NCBI GenBank assembly: GCA_026400835.1
Contig: JAPLOA010000076.1
Coordinates: 186,001-250,000, forward strand
Length of the DNA stretch: 64,000 nucleotides
DNA from: Planctomycetales bacterium
Lineage (GTDB): Bacteria; Planctomycetota; Planctomycetia; Planctomycetales; Planctomycetaceae
Direction of reading: 5' to 3'
Part shown: positions 1 to 10,063 of the stretch, in pieces
Position numbering within the stretch: position 1 is the stretch's first letter
How the letters are laid out: each line of letters begins with the position of its first letter
Position numbers and translations under genes: made by a program
Notes under the pieces: model-generated
Told to the model about the DNA's origin: nothing
Seen by the model: the letters and a program-made list of their open reading frames with translations, nothing else
The model's database searches: none

Positions 1-1282
1 ACAACAGCCAGCCGATACGGATATCAAGACTTCCAGACAGATCTGCCAGCTTCTCATCCCACGCGTCGCGTTCGTAAACAACGCGAGTGAACCAGTAGCT
101 GATCGAACGAATCAGATAGCTGAGCCGCATCCCGGCTCCCTGCGCGAAATGACCGAACTCGTGGGCAAGAACACCGCCGAACTGTCGCATGGTCAAACCG
201 GCAACCAGCGGCATTCCAAGAGTCAGCACAAGATCATTTCCAGCCATGCTGAGAATTCCACGATTAAAACTGGCACTGGCGTTGATGTTGCAGTCGATGT
301 CAATCCGCTGAGGACGAGGAGAGTTGACGGCTTTGCAGATCCGATCCACGAACTCAAACAGCAATGGCTCATCTTCGGGCTTCAGAGTTCGTCGCCCGGA
401 ATCCGTCGCTGGCTTTGAAAACAACGGTTTGATCATGAACAACACAAGTCCCACGCCAGCAACAATCGGAGCCAGATAGGCGAGGAAGGCCAACACCACC
501 GCTCGCCCCGCGTTACGTCCCGAACCAACTCCGCTTGCGGCGGAAATCATTCCGGTGTGATTCACAGCGTGGTACCAAACCAACCAGCCAACCGCACCAA
601 TCAGAGCAACATAAATCAGCGGCAACATGACCATGAAAAATGAAACCAGCACAATTCCGAATCGATAGCCACCAGAAACTGGCACCGGCGCAATTTTCGG
701 ATGAGTGAACGCGGCGAAAACTTTCCGCCGGATCGTTTCAGAATCCTCCGGTGGAGTTGACAGCGTAGCCGCCGTGTGACGCAACGCATCAGCCTGTACA
801 TCGCGAGGTCCGGCAACAACTCGTGCTCGCACAGCCCCTGCACCTGATGCCGCCGAAGCTACACTTGAACCAGCCGGACTCGCCACCGCCTGAACAGGCT
901 TAGCGTTCTGAATCGAGGCCTGAATTACGATAGACGGATCTGCAGGTTCGGAGTCGGTAATTCGACGAGCGCGGCGGATCACTGGCGCGGCAGACTCCGC
1001 AGGACGCGGAGAGGCACCTGCATTTGTGGGCTCGGATATTATCGCTCCTCTGCTGTCCGGGTTTTCTCTGACGGGTGCTGGTGAGATCTTGCCGCCGGCA
1101 GCACGATCTGTAGCCGGAGCTTTCCCGGTCGTCGCGCCTGTGCTGTTATGAGATTCGAGTCCGTTAACTTCGGGCACTGTAATCACGCCCTGACACTTCA
1201 CGCAGCGGATACGCTTTCCGCTAAGAGCATCCTTAACGGAAAATCTTGCCTCACATTGCTGACAATTGATGACAATTGCCAC
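1..1282 (-). CDS. M48-family metalloprotease with N-terminal zinc ribbon (C-terminus cut by window edge)
   Basis: The visible 427 residues start at a GTG at 1282-1280, preceded by AGGAG about seven bases upstream. Residues 6-30 hold two CxxC pairs (INCQQC and RCVKC), an MJ0042-type zinc ribbon. A long Ala/Pro/Ser-rich linker follows, then two hydrophobic segments at roughly 215-245 and 260-285. The zinc-protease motif HEFGH is at residues 374-378, directly followed by AQGAG, as in M48 (HtpX/Ste24-type) peptidases. Known M48 enzymes are membrane proteases with the catalytic site on the cytoplasmic face or in the membrane. The downstream third zinc ligand lies beyond base 1. Coupling a zinc ribbon to M48 is common in planctomycetes, but what the ribbon binds is unknown. 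The family call is firm; the substrate is not predictable. Confidence 0.88.
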   Translation of the reverse strand, partial: MAIVINCQQCEARFSVKDALSGKRIRCVKCQGVITVPEVNGLESHNSTGATTGKAPATDRAAGGKISPAPVRENPDSRGAIISEPTNAGASPRPAESAAPVIRRARRITDSEPADPSIVIQASIQNAKPVQAVASPAGSSVASAASGAGAVRARVVAGPRDVQADALRHTAATLSTPPEDSETIRRKVFAAFTHPKIAPVPVSGGYRFGIVLVSFFMVMLPLIYVALIGAVGWLVWYHAVNHTGMISAASGVGSGRNAGRAVVLAFLAYLAPIVAGVGLVLFMIKPLFSKPATDSGRRTLKPEDEPLLFEFVDRICKAVNSPRPQRIDIDCNINASASFNRGILSMAGNDLVLTLGMPLVAGLTMRQFGGVLAHEFGHFAQGAGMRLSYLIRSISYWFTRVVYERDAWDEKLADLSGSLDIRIGWLL

Positions 1283-1533
1283 TGCCAAACTCCTGCTGCG
1301 CTCTCATTGCGGTGCGTCTACCTGCCCAAAGCTTCCTGATATTCTCGCAGTGTTATGAAAGGAAACCGATAAATCCAGCCACACCAGCACTCCCACCTAA
1401 CATCCCAGTTTCCCTACACCCCCATGCGATCCGCCTGAACACAGGTAATACTGCTCTTGGCCCGATTTTCAGTGGCTCTTATCCTACTGCATGGTAAAGA
1501 CCGTTTCTGTCGTCCGGCATGGAAGCCGAATTA

Positions 1534-1938
1534 ATGATGTCGCGCCCGGTACTCCTGCTATTGCTCCTCACAGCCGTGATGCAAACCGGCTGCGTGCATC
1601 GGCGCGTCACGGTGAACTCCTATCCTCAGGGAGCACTGGTCAAAGTTGATGGCCGCGATATCGGCTACACGCCGGCTTCATTTGACTTCACGTGGTACGG
1701 AACTCGAGAAGTCCAGCTCCTGATGGACGGTTATGAAACTCGCACGGAGCACGTTGACATCAATGCTCCGTGGTATCAGAAGTTTCCGTTCGATTTTGCC
1801 AGCGACAACTTTCTCGGCAAGCATGTGACCGACCATCGTCAGTTTACGTTTCAGCTTGAGCCCAAGAAAATTGGTCAGTCCAGTGATGTCCTGCAACGAG
1901 CAGGCTCGCTGAGAAGTGAAGCTCTGCACGGTCAGTAG
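1534..1938 (+). CDS. PEGA-domain lipoprotein
   Basis: Small exported protein of about 134 residues. The N-terminus is a short hydrophobic signal ending in the lipobox-like MQTGC, so it is probably lipid-anchored. The body carries a PEGA-type segment (VNSYPQGALVKVDG, then IGYTPASFDF), a beta-sandwich domain found in surface and envelope proteins. I chose the ATG at 1534 because the longer reading from 1519 would place acidic residues (MEAEL) ahead of the signal; 1519 remains possible. It is divergent from the M48 gene upstream, and about 210 bases separate it from the next gene. No enzyme motif is visible, so a structural or binding role is the most that can be said. Confidence 0.75.
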   Translation: MMSRPVLLLLLLTAVMQTGCVHRRVTVNSYPQGALVKVDGRDIGYTPASFDFTWYGTREVQLLMDGYETRTEHVDINAPWYQKFPFDFASDNFLGKHVTDHRQFTFQLEPKKIGQSSDVLQRAGSLRSEALHGQ

Positions 1939-2151
1939 ACAGGCCGTTGCATTTCGTGCCCCTGTCGCCATGCGTTGCCTGACCGGATTCCAGAACAGAT
2001 TCCGGATGGCCCAGGGACAGTTCCCGAAGACGACTTTTCGCCGCAGGATTGCACTGAGACAGCGGTCCAGGTAACCTCGGTAACGAAAAGACCGTTAGTG
2101 GAGGTCTGTTGAAACTGTGTTTGGGGCGAGTTTTCGATCGAGGGGTGCTAT

Positions 2152-3198
2152 ATGAAGCTTTCAGGATTCCTGGCTTTTTTCCTGCTGGTTCCAGGATTCG
2201 CCGTTGCTCAGGAAGAGCTTTCTGACGCTGACAAGCAATTGATTCAGGCCATCCAGGCAGCTGGTGGGCAGGCCATGCCCCTGGCGAAGAATGACGCTCG
2301 ACTGTCAGTTGCCTTCCATTTGTCCGACAAAGAAATCACAGACGAGACGCTGGCTGTCTTGAAAGACGCGGCTGCGATTCATTCGCTCAATCTGCGTGGC
2401 ACAAAAGTAACGGACGCAGGTTTGGCTCATCTGGCTGGTTTGAAGGGGCTGACTCGCCTGCACCTGGAAAAGACGGCCATTACAGACGCCGGTGTCGCAC
2501 ATCTGGCGGCGCTGCCTGCGTTGGAATACCTGAATGTCTACGAAACGAAGATCACTGATGCTGGGCTTGCTCAGCTTGGGGCGATCAAATCTTTGCGTCG
2601 CCTCTTCGTGTGGCAGACGACCGTCACCGAGGCTGGTGAAGAAGCACTGAAGGCGGCCATCCCGGAAATCGATATCGTGCCGGACTTCAAGAAGGATCGC
2701 GAACGAGAGATCGTAGAAGCCGGTCGCGCTGCGGAAGACTCTGCCAAGCTTGTAGAAGAACTGGCAGCACAGATCGAAGGTCAGGGAAAGACGATCACTG
2801 AAACAGCAGCCGCTTCTGAAGCCGCCGCTAAGGCTCAGGCAGACGCTCAGACCGCATTGGATGCTGCCAACAAGGTTCTGGAAACCGCCAACGCCGCAAA
2901 GGTAGCCGCAGATAAAGCTGTTTCGGACCTGAAAGCGGATCCAAATTCTCCAAAGGATGCGGTCACCGCTGCAGAAGCAGCCGCTGTTGAGGCTCAGAAG
3001 GCTGTCGAGGCCGCAACTGCTGCCGTTGAGCCTTTGAAAAAGCCGGCTGAAGACACAAAAAAAGCGGCTGAGGAAGCGAAGAAGAAAGCAGACGAAGCGA
3101 CCGCAAAACTGACCGAACTGAAGACGAAGTCAGAAGAAGCCGTGAAGAAGGCAGCCGAGCTAAAGGCAAAAGCTGAAGAACTGGCCGCGAAGAAGTAA
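2152..3198 (+). CDS. Secreted leucine-rich-repeat protein with Ala-rich coiled-coil tail
   Basis: A 348-residue protein. Residues 1-19 are a signal peptide ending near AVAQEE. Residues about 55-170 contain four or five LRR units of the 'TDAGLAHLAGLKGLTRLHL' type, the ribonuclease-inhibitor-like or cysteine-containing subfamily common in planctomycetes. From about residue 175 to the end the sequence is Ala/Glu/Lys-rich with heptad-like spacing (KAAEEAKKKADEA), predicting a long coiled coil. LRRs usually mediate protein binding, so this may be a periplasmic or surface scaffold. A second LRR protein with the same repeat type is at 39661-40974. No catalytic motif is seen. Confidence 0.8.
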   Translation: MKLSGFLAFFLLVPGFAVAQEELSDADKQLIQAIQAAGGQAMPLAKNDARLSVAFHLSDKEITDETLAVLKDAAAIHSLNLRGTKVTDAGLAHLAGLKGLTRLHLEKTAITDAGVAHLAALPALEYLNVYETKITDAGLAQLGAIKSLRRLFVWQTTVTEAGEEALKAAIPEIDIVPDFKKDREREIVEAGRAAEDSAKLVEELAAQIEGQGKTITETAAASEAAAKAQADAQTALDAANKVLETANAAKVAADKAVSDLKADPNSPKDAVTAAEAAAVEAQKAVEAATAAVEPLKKPAEDTKKAAEEAKKKADEATAKLTELKTKSEEAVKKAAELKAKAEELAAKK

Positions 3199-3385
3199 AC
3201 TTCTTCCTGACGCACATTTGCCAGAGCCGACCTGTAACGGCCTTGGACTTGTTGCTCGGATTGTGAATTCCATAACGTCGCCTGCCTTACTCCGTGAGGC
3301 AGGCGATTGTTATTTTGACACGGATATAACTGCTCCTCTTTGGTGCTCTTCCATCTTCTGTGCTCATTTTCTTGTGAGCCATAAC

Positions 3386-6283
3386 ATGATCCGGCACTCT
3401 GCATCCCTCTGTCTTCTGCTGGTAACGGTCACCGCACCGATCCATGCACAGGATCCCTCATCGCCGGAGCACTTCGAGTCCCGTATCCGGCCGATTCTGG
3501 TTGAGCATTGCATTGGATGTCATGGTGAAAGTCACCAGGAAGCGGGACTGCGACTCGATTCCGGCGAAGGCTTCAGACAAGGCAGCGACAGCGGACTGAT
3601 CTTTGACTCCAACCTCCCTCATGACAGTTTGATTCTGCGTGCGGTACGATATGAGGACGACATTCGCATGCCGCCCGACGGACGTCTCTCCGACGAACAG
3701 ATCAACGCCGTTGAGCAATGGGTCAAGGCTGGTGCGGTGTGGCCTGCAGAAGTTGTTCCGCACCCGAGCAAGGCAAAGTCTTCTGTTTTCGAACAGGCAA
3801 AGGATCACTGGGCCTTTCAGCCGATTCGAAAGGAGATTGTTCCGGCGGATGTCGAGCCTTCGCAGATATATCGCCGTGATGCTGCTGTGATCGACAAATT
3901 GATAGACGCTGGTCTGCAACAAGCGGGTCTGTATCGAAATCAGATTGCAGACCGACGCACATTGATCCGCCGCGCGACATTGGACTTGCATGGAGTGCCT
4001 CCGACTCCACAAGAGGTCAAAGTATTTGAAAGTGACTCTACCAAAGATGCATGGCCACGCCTGATCGATCGACTTCTCGCATCACCTCGATACGGCGAAC
4101 GATGGGCAAGGCACTGGCTGGATGTCGCACGATACTCAGACACCAAAGGCTATGTACGTCTAAAAGATAATCCGCTTTATCCAGCAGCCTGGACTTACCG
4201 CGACTATGTGATCCAGTCGTTCAACGAAGACCTTCCGTACAATCAGTTTGTGCTGGAGCAATTGGCGGCCGATCAGCTGCCAGCAGGTCGGTGGTCGGCG
4301 GTGCATCCCGGGACAGGCAATCTTGTTGCTGGCAGGAATCCAAAATCATTAGCGGCAATGGGCTTTTTGACTTTGGGCCAACGATTCATTAACAGCCCGA
4401 ACGACATCATTGACGATCGAATTGATGTTGTCACACGCGGTCTGTTGGGTCTCACAGTCACCTGTGCCCGTTGCCACGACCATAAGTTTGACCCCGTTCC
4501 TACGGCCGACTATTACAGCCTGCATGGCGTCTTTGCCAGTTCGTACGAGCCTGAGGTTCCACCACTGATCCTGCCGACGACTGAACTTGCACAACACCAG
4601 GCCTACCTGAAAGAACTTGAGCGACGAACAAAGCAGTTCGACGATTTCCGGCACGCAAAGAAGACGGAATTGGAGTTATCATTTCGGAAACGTGCAGGCG
4701 AGTATTTACTTGCCGGACAATTCGAGAAAGTTCAGGCCAATTTTTTGCCGGTCATGTTCTTAATCGACGCGTCGAAGGACCTCAACCCTGCCGTTATCCA
4801 ACGCTGGGCTCGCTTGCTGGAGAAAAGTCGGCGACATCATGATCCCGTTCTCACGCCGTGGCACAAACTAGCTCAGCTCACAGAAACTGAATCAAATGAA
4901 GCGTTTGCTCAGGCTTCTGCTGAGATGATCGCGAAGTGGTACGCCGATGGGAATGGCCAGCGTGTTAATCGAGCCATACTGGATGCTCTCAAGTCGGCCC
5001 CGATCAACAATCTGAATGATGTCTCAAAGTGCTACAGTGAAGTATTCGCAAACGTTGACGCTCTGTGGAATATCGCGAAGTCTACAGGAGCAACTGCACT
5101 GACAGATTCGGATCTGGAAGAGATCAGGCAACTGCTGTACGGAGCCGAATCGCCTGCGGTGGTCTCTCTGAACGAGATTCAGGACTTCCTGTTTGTTGAC
5201 ACGACGACACAGAATCAATTCCACGAACAGCAACGGCAGATGGAGGACTGGATCGCCTCTCCCGGAGCCGCGCCACATGCACATGTTTTGCTGGACTCAG
5301 AAACCCCGGCGGACTCACATATCTTCCTCAGAGGCAATGCAAGTAACCCAGGTGAGAAAGTCCCTCGACAATTCCTGCAAGTTCTAAGTCCTCCGGATCG
5401 ACGTCCTTTCCAGACAGGCAGTGGCCGTCTGGAATTGGCGATGGCGATCGTGAATCCTGAGAATCCATTGACGGCCAGGGTCGTGGTCAATCGCGTCTGG
5501 TTGCATCATTTTGGAAATGGACTTGTCCGCACACCCAGCGATTTTGGGTTACGCGGCGAGGCGCCAACGCATCCGGATTTGCTGGACTATCTGGCAAGTC
5601 AGTTTATGGCCAACGGCTGGTCTATCAAAACGCTTCACCGCACAATCATGTTGTCTGAGACTTATCAGCAGCAAAGTCAGAGCCGTTCAGATGGCGAGTC
5701 AAAAGATCCTGAGAATCGATGGCTCTGGAAAATGAATCGAAGGCGACTGGATTGGGAGTCATTGCGAGATTCTCTGTTGACTGTTTCAGGCCAGATCGAC
5801 TTCACGATGGGAGGCACATCGGTACCGTTGTTATCCGAACCTTTCTCCACCCGCCGCACAATCTACGGCTTCATTGATCGCCAGAATTTACCCGGACTAT
5901 TCAGGACCTTTGACTTTGTCGCACCGGACAGTTCTGCTCCAAAACGACTACAGACCACGGTACCGCAGCAGGCTCTCTACCTGTTAAACAGTCCTTTCAT
6001 GCGTCAGCAAACGACTGCCACGGCGGCACGAGTCCTTTCCATGAAAGATGGGAGCAATCCAATCAGTTCTGAACAACTGATTGATGCGTTGTATCAGACA
6101 GTTTTATCTCGCAGTGCTGCGCCGGATGAAGTTGAATTGGGCCGCCTATTTCTAAGCGAAACGTCTTTGGTCGAAGTTTTACCTTCGAGATCGGCGGCAG
6201 GAGATCCGTCGGCAGCATTCGACTCGTGGCATGAATACGTTCAGGCTCTGTTGCTTTCCAATGAATTCTGTTTTGTGGATTAA
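3386..6283 (+). CDS. DUF1549/DUF1553 protein with planctomycete cytochrome-c domain
   Basis: I start this at the ATG at 3386, which opens with a signal peptide (MIRHSASLCLLLVTV...IHAQ); the frame is open upstream to 3218 but that part has no export signal. The mature protein begins with a PSCyt1-type domain carrying the haem-c motif CIGCH (C42, C45, H46). DUF1549 follows, with a second CxxCH (C360, C363, H364) in CARCHDHKFDP, and then C-terminal DUF1553. In total 965 residues, normal for this family. In other planctomycetes the partner is usually a DUF1501 gene; here the next gene, 16 bases away, is a PQQ-type propeller. Family membership is certain. Roles in extracytoplasmic redox or degradation of complex substrates have been proposed but not settled. 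Confidence 0.9.
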   Translation: MIRHSASLCLLLVTVTAPIHAQDPSSPEHFESRIRPILVEHCIGCHGESHQEAGLRLDSGEGFRQGSDSGLIFDSNLPHDSLILRAVRYEDDIRMPPDGRLSDEQINAVEQWVKAGAVWPAEVVPHPSKAKSSVFEQAKDHWAFQPIRKEIVPADVEPSQIYRRDAAVIDKLIDAGLQQAGLYRNQIADRRTLIRRATLDLHGVPPTPQEVKVFESDSTKDAWPRLIDRLLASPRYGERWARHWLDVARYSDTKGYVRLKDNPLYPAAWTYRDYVIQSFNEDLPYNQFVLEQLAADQLPAGRWSAVHPGTGNLVAGRNPKSLAAMGFLTLGQRFINSPNDIIDDRIDVVTRGLLGLTVTCARCHDHKFDPVPTADYYSLHGVFASSYEPEVPPLILPTTELAQHQAYLKELERRTKQFDDFRHAKKTELELSFRKRAGEYLLAGQFEKVQANFLPVMFLIDASKDLNPAVIQRWARLLEKSRRHHDPVLTPWHKLAQLTETESNEAFAQASAEMIAKWYADGNGQRVNRAILDALKSAPINNLNDVSKCYSEVFANVDALWNIAKSTGATALTDSDLEEIRQLLYGAESPAVVSLNEIQDFLFVDTTTQNQFHEQQRQMEDWIASPGAAPHAHVLLDSETPADSHIFLRGNASNPGEKVPRQFLQVLSPPDRRPFQTGSGRLELAMAIVNPENPLTARVVVNRVWLHHFGNGLVRTPSDFGLRGEAPTHPDLLDYLASQFMANGWSIKTLHRTIMLSETYQQQSQSRSDGESKDPENRWLWKMNRRRLDWESLRDSLLTVSGQIDFTMGGTSVPLLSEPFSTRRTIYGFIDRQNLPGLFRTFDFVAPDSSAPKRLQTTVPQQALYLLNSPFMRQQTTATAARVLSMKDGSNPISSEQLIDALYQTVLSRSAAPDEVELGRLFLSETSLVEVLPSRSAAGDPSAAFDSWHEYVQALLLSNEFCFVD

Positions 6284-6298
6284 TCAGGGGATTGTCGC

Positions 6299-8377
6299 AT
6301 GAGAATTCTGCAGATTGCCGCCCTGCTCTTTCTGCAGAGTCTTCTGTCATTGGTTGCCGATGAACCGCATGACATCGTCCCGTGTTCAGACGGAAGCAAG
6401 TCTGCCGAAACGAAACAGAGTCCCCACAACTGGCCGTCGATTCGTGGGCCGCAATGGAATGGCCACTCCGAAGAAACGCAACTCGCTGATTCGTGGCCGA
6501 AGGAAGGGCCGCCGGTTCTGTGGACGCGAGAACTGGGTCAGGGCTATTCTGCTTTCATAGCCTGGAATGCTCGCATTGCAACTCAGTACCAGACGCTGCG
6601 AGGGCAATTTGTCATTTGCCTCGACGCCAACACGGGGTCGACCATCTGGGAGCATCGCTATGACTGGCCGTACGATCCGGCCGGGGTTTATCCGGGACCG
6701 CGAGCGACTCCGACTTATGCTGACGGCTGTCTCTACTTTGCCAGCCCTGCAGGATTGATCGGTTGTCTGAATGCAGAAACCGGCGATGTGATCTGGTCGC
6801 TGGAAATTGCGAAAACGTTTGGCGGTGAACTGACCGGCTTTGGCTATGCCTGCTCACCAACATTGGTCGATGGCCTGGTGATTCTGCCTGTCGGTTGCCC
6901 CAATGCCGGCATGGTTGCTCTGGATGCAAAAACCGGCGTAGTGCGATGGCAGGCCGGAAACTATGCATCCAGCTATGCGCCTGCGTATCCGATCTCCTTT
7001 CAGGGACGTGATCTGGTTCTGGGATACGGTGAGAACTCGCTTGTCTGCCATGATCGAAAAACCGGTCAGATTCTTTGGCAGCATAAGCTTTCAGAAGGCT
7101 ACGACGAACATTCGTCATGGCCTCTCTACCACGAGCCCCATCTTTGGATTTCGAGCCCCTTCAAGGCTGGCGCGGAACTTCTGGAATTGTCGGCTCAGAA
7201 CGAGTTTGCTGTTCGTTCCGTGATGAAACAACGCCTGATTTCCAACGACATTTTCCCCAGCGTTCTGGTGGAGGGATCCGTTTATGGATTCGACGTGCTG
7301 GAACCTCAGGCAAAAACTCACCGTTCCACTCGAGGCATTTTCCGATGTATTGATCTGATGACAGGAGACGAACGATGGTCCGTCGGAGATGGACGACCGA
7401 TCCGCAATTATGAAGTGAAAACAAAAAGTGCCACCGTCGAAGCACCAAAGCCCATGATCGGACATGCAACTGTCATCGTGGCCGACAACAAACTGATCCT
7501 GTTCAACGATCTGGGCGAACTGATTCTGGCACGCGCGACCCCGGAACGATACGACGAACTGGGACGTGTTTCCGTTCTGGCCGGCGAAATCTGCTGGACC
7601 CAGCCCGCGCTGTCTCAGGGGCGTTTGTTTGTTCGCAATCACAGCCGAGCAGCCTGCCTTTATCTTGGACGACCGGAGTCGCTGGATGCGGAACTGCAAC
7701 ACTCGGCCACAACAGCGGCATCAATTCCGCAGTCCGAATACTTTGACTGGGCGGCCATTATTCTTGGGGTCGAGCCCGAGTATGCGTTTGATCTTCCTTC
7801 ACCGGAATGGCTCAAAAAATGGTATCAGGTGTGTCTCGTTGGAATCATTGGCGGTTGCTTCGCGTTTATTCTGATGACCATGGTGTTTCCCTCTGTCCGC
7901 CGCCTCTCGCCGGAAACACGTGAGACGACTGGCTGGTTTCTCGTCTTCTTGATGGGTGCTTTGGGAACAACATTTCTCAGCCCGCGAATGAGCGACTTTA
8001 TCTTCACATGGCCCGTCTGCCTGTTCGCTGCGTTTCAGCCCCTTATGGACAGGATCGTTGTTCGACGGGGTGAGCTCAATCATTCGGATCAGAGTCATTC
8101 AGCTCAAACTCGCCAATCGCGATGGCGATCGAGACTCGCGTGTTTAGTTTTTCTCAGCGTATGCCTTTTGTATTTTCTCGCCTGTCGCCGATTGAGCCTT
8201 GTGTTTGAATGGGTTTTCCTTGGCGGCTTTGCCGCTGCAATCCCCTTTTCGCTGACAGGCAAGATTTTGTTTCGTCAGAGGCGTTGGCACTGGCTCTGGA
8301 AAGCACTCTGCGTGGCAGCTTCATTCACTGCCTTCTTCTGGTCGTCCGTCGCGTTCCTCCACATGCGTGTCTGCTGA
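6299..8377 (+). CDS. PQQ-type beta-propeller protein with C-terminal membrane domain
   Basis: A 692-residue protein. It has a signal peptide (about residues 1-20), then PQQ-like propeller blades to about residue 480 (repeats such as CLDANTGSTIWEH, CLNAETGDVIWSLE, ALDAKTGVVRWQ). The C-terminal 180 residues have about six hydrophobic segments, the first near 505-525. Such propellers fold like quinoprotein dehydrogenases or BamB, but no Asp/Glu/Asn catalytic set is obvious, so dehydrogenase activity is not implied. It starts 16 bases after the DUF1549/1553 gene and probably shares its transcript. The fusion of a propeller to a polytopic membrane domain suggests a membrane-anchored periplasmic sensor or scaffold. 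Function is unassigned. Confidence 0.8.
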   Translation: MRILQIAALLFLQSLLSLVADEPHDIVPCSDGSKSAETKQSPHNWPSIRGPQWNGHSEETQLADSWPKEGPPVLWTRELGQGYSAFIAWNARIATQYQTLRGQFVICLDANTGSTIWEHRYDWPYDPAGVYPGPRATPTYADGCLYFASPAGLIGCLNAETGDVIWSLEIAKTFGGELTGFGYACSPTLVDGLVILPVGCPNAGMVALDAKTGVVRWQAGNYASSYAPAYPISFQGRDLVLGYGENSLVCHDRKTGQILWQHKLSEGYDEHSSWPLYHEPHLWISSPFKAGAELLELSAQNEFAVRSVMKQRLISNDIFPSVLVEGSVYGFDVLEPQAKTHRSTRGIFRCIDLMTGDERWSVGDGRPIRNYEVKTKSATVEAPKPMIGHATVIVADNKLILFNDLGELILARATPERYDELGRVSVLAGEICWTQPALSQGRLFVRNHSRAACLYLGRPESLDAELQHSATTAASIPQSEYFDWAAIILGVEPEYAFDLPSPEWLKKWYQVCLVGIIGGCFAFILMTMVFPSVRRLSPETRETTGWFLVFLMGALGTTFLSPRMSDFIFTWPVCLFAAFQPLMDRIVVRRGELNHSDQSHSAQTRQSRWRSRLACLVFLSVCLLYFLACRRLSLVFEWVFLGGFAAAIPFSLTGKILFRQRRWHWLWKALCVAASFTAFFWSSVAFLHMRVC

Positions 8378-8577
8378 GCAGCTCTGTTTCTGCCTGTCGC
8401 TGGGCATGTATCGAGTGCGGGATTCGAATAGAGTAGAGGTCCAGCAGCGTAGGGCCGGTTCCTGCTGGCGAATTGACTCACCCATGAAACGGGCCGACAA
8501 TCAAAAGATTCCGGCCGGTCGAAACCGGCTCTGAAAGAAGTGGCACTCCGTCAAACCTTCTCCAAACAGGTTCAACA

Positions 8578-9957
8578 ATGAAGATCAAACTTTGCTTTTG
8601 CCTGATGGCTTGTCTGTTCGCAAATCGTGGCGATCAATTACTGGCCGACGAAGCGATGTGGAAGGCCGGAGTTGCCAAAGTGGCGGTGACACCGGAGACG
8701 TCGATGTGGATGGCCGGCTATGCTTCTCGAAACAAACCGTCCGAAGGCAAGGTCCATGATCTTCACGTCAAGGCCCTGGCTCTTGAAGATCAGGATGAGC
8801 ATCGCATGGTCATTGTGACGGCAGATCTGATCAGCATACCTCGAGACCTTCGCAACTGGTTACAGGATGAGTGTCAAAAGAAGTATTCCCTGAGCCCTGA
8901 TTCACTCCTGCTGAATGCCTCCCATACCCACTGCGGCCCGGAACTCCGTTCCAGCAAAGTTTCCCTTTACGGCGCCGCAGCTGAACAGGTTTCACATACA
9001 GAGAATTACTACAACAACCTCAAGCAACAAATCCTCGAGTTGGTGGGCACCGCACTGCAGAACCTTCAGCCAGCTAAAGTCGGCTACACCCACGGCCGAG
9101 CAGGATTCGCCATGAATCGACGGCTTCCGACAGAAACAGAACCACGTAACGCTCCTTATCCGGACGGCCCTGTGGATCATGATGTTCCCATCCTGAAGGT
9201 TGAATCGGAAGCAGGCGAACTGAAAGCACTGCTGTTTGGATACGCCTGCCACAATACAACGCTCAGCTTCTATCAGTTCTGCGGAGACTACGCCGGGTTC
9301 GCTCAGTACGATCTCGAAACCGCCTTTCCCGGCGCGGTGGCCATGTTTATGACCGGCTGCGGCGGTGATCAGAATCCACAGCCCCGAGGCGAACTCGCTC
9401 TGGCTGAACATCACGGCAGCACTCTTGCACTCGCTGTTAAGGCCGGACTTCTCGGACCAATTCGTCCTGTCCAGGGAACCATTCGATCAGCTATCGAACC
9501 TGTTGAGCTGGAATTCGCCACGCCGCCGAACCGTGACGAACTTGAAGCCCTTCAAAAATCTACCGTCGAGTATTCTCAGCGGCGAGCCAACGCCTTGCTT
9601 AAGCAACTCGATGAGCAAGGCCGAATTCCGACTGACTATCAGTATCTTGTGCAGGTCGTCCGCCTCGGAGATCAAGCAACAATGGTGGCTCTCTCCGGTG
9701 AAGTCGTTGTTGACTACTCCCTGCGACTCAAGCAGGAGTTAAAGGGAAACGCAGCCGTCTGGGTTGCAGGCTACAGCAATGATGTGTTCGGCTACGTGCC
9801 TTCACTGCGAGTGCTCAAAGAGGGCGGATACGAAGGCGGCGGAGCCATGGAGTTCACAACATTGCCCGGCCCGTTCGCCGAATCCGTGGAATCCCGGATC
9901 GTCGACAAAGTTCACCAGCTGATGAAGAAAACGGAAAAAATGACAGACGAAAAATAG
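8578..9957 (+). CDS. Neutral/alkaline ceramidase-like hydrolase
   Basis: A 459-residue secreted protein with an N-terminal signal ending before DEAMWKAG. The N-terminal ceramidase domain is recognisable from its opening (KAGVAKVAVTPETSMWMAGY), the zinc-site segment ASHTHCGPE, the ACHNTTLS segment and MTGCGGDQNP. These match the non-lysosomal ceramidase family, zinc amidases. It is shorter than bacterial neutral ceramidases (about 650 residues) and seems to lack the C-terminal immunoglobulin-like domain. Many planctomycete members are annotated this way without evidence of sphingolipid substrates, so an amidase or other hydrolase role is as likely. It is followed by a GH16 gene after about 100 bases on the same strand. 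Confidence 0.8.
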   Translation: MKIKLCFCLMACLFANRGDQLLADEAMWKAGVAKVAVTPETSMWMAGYASRNKPSEGKVHDLHVKALALEDQDEHRMVIVTADLISIPRDLRNWLQDECQKKYSLSPDSLLLNASHTHCGPELRSSKVSLYGAAAEQVSHTENYYNNLKQQILELVGTALQNLQPAKVGYTHGRAGFAMNRRLPTETEPRNAPYPDGPVDHDVPILKVESEAGELKALLFGYACHNTTLSFYQFCGDYAGFAQYDLETAFPGAVAMFMTGCGGDQNPQPRGELALAEHHGSTLALAVKAGLLGPIRPVQGTIRSAIEPVELEFATPPNRDELEALQKSTVEYSQRRANALLKQLDEQGRIPTDYQYLVQVVRLGDQATMVALSGEVVVDYSLRLKQELKGNAAVWVAGYSNDVFGYVPSLRVLKEGGYEGGGAMEFTTLPGPFAESVESRIVDKVHQLMKKTEKMTDEK

Positions 9958-10063
9958 CCGTCGACAAAGATATTTCTTCTTCCGTTTCCTGGCGTACACT
10001 TTGCGTCCGGGAAATCATTGCCTGGAATCCTGTCATAGCCAAACCTCCCTCATAAGGTATCCC

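Noticed and set aside
2963-3404. Antisense frames opposite the Ala-rich coiled-coil tail
   Set aside because: Repetitive GCN/AAG codons on the real strand leave the opposite strand open; the antisense translation is Ser/Leu-rich with no motif.
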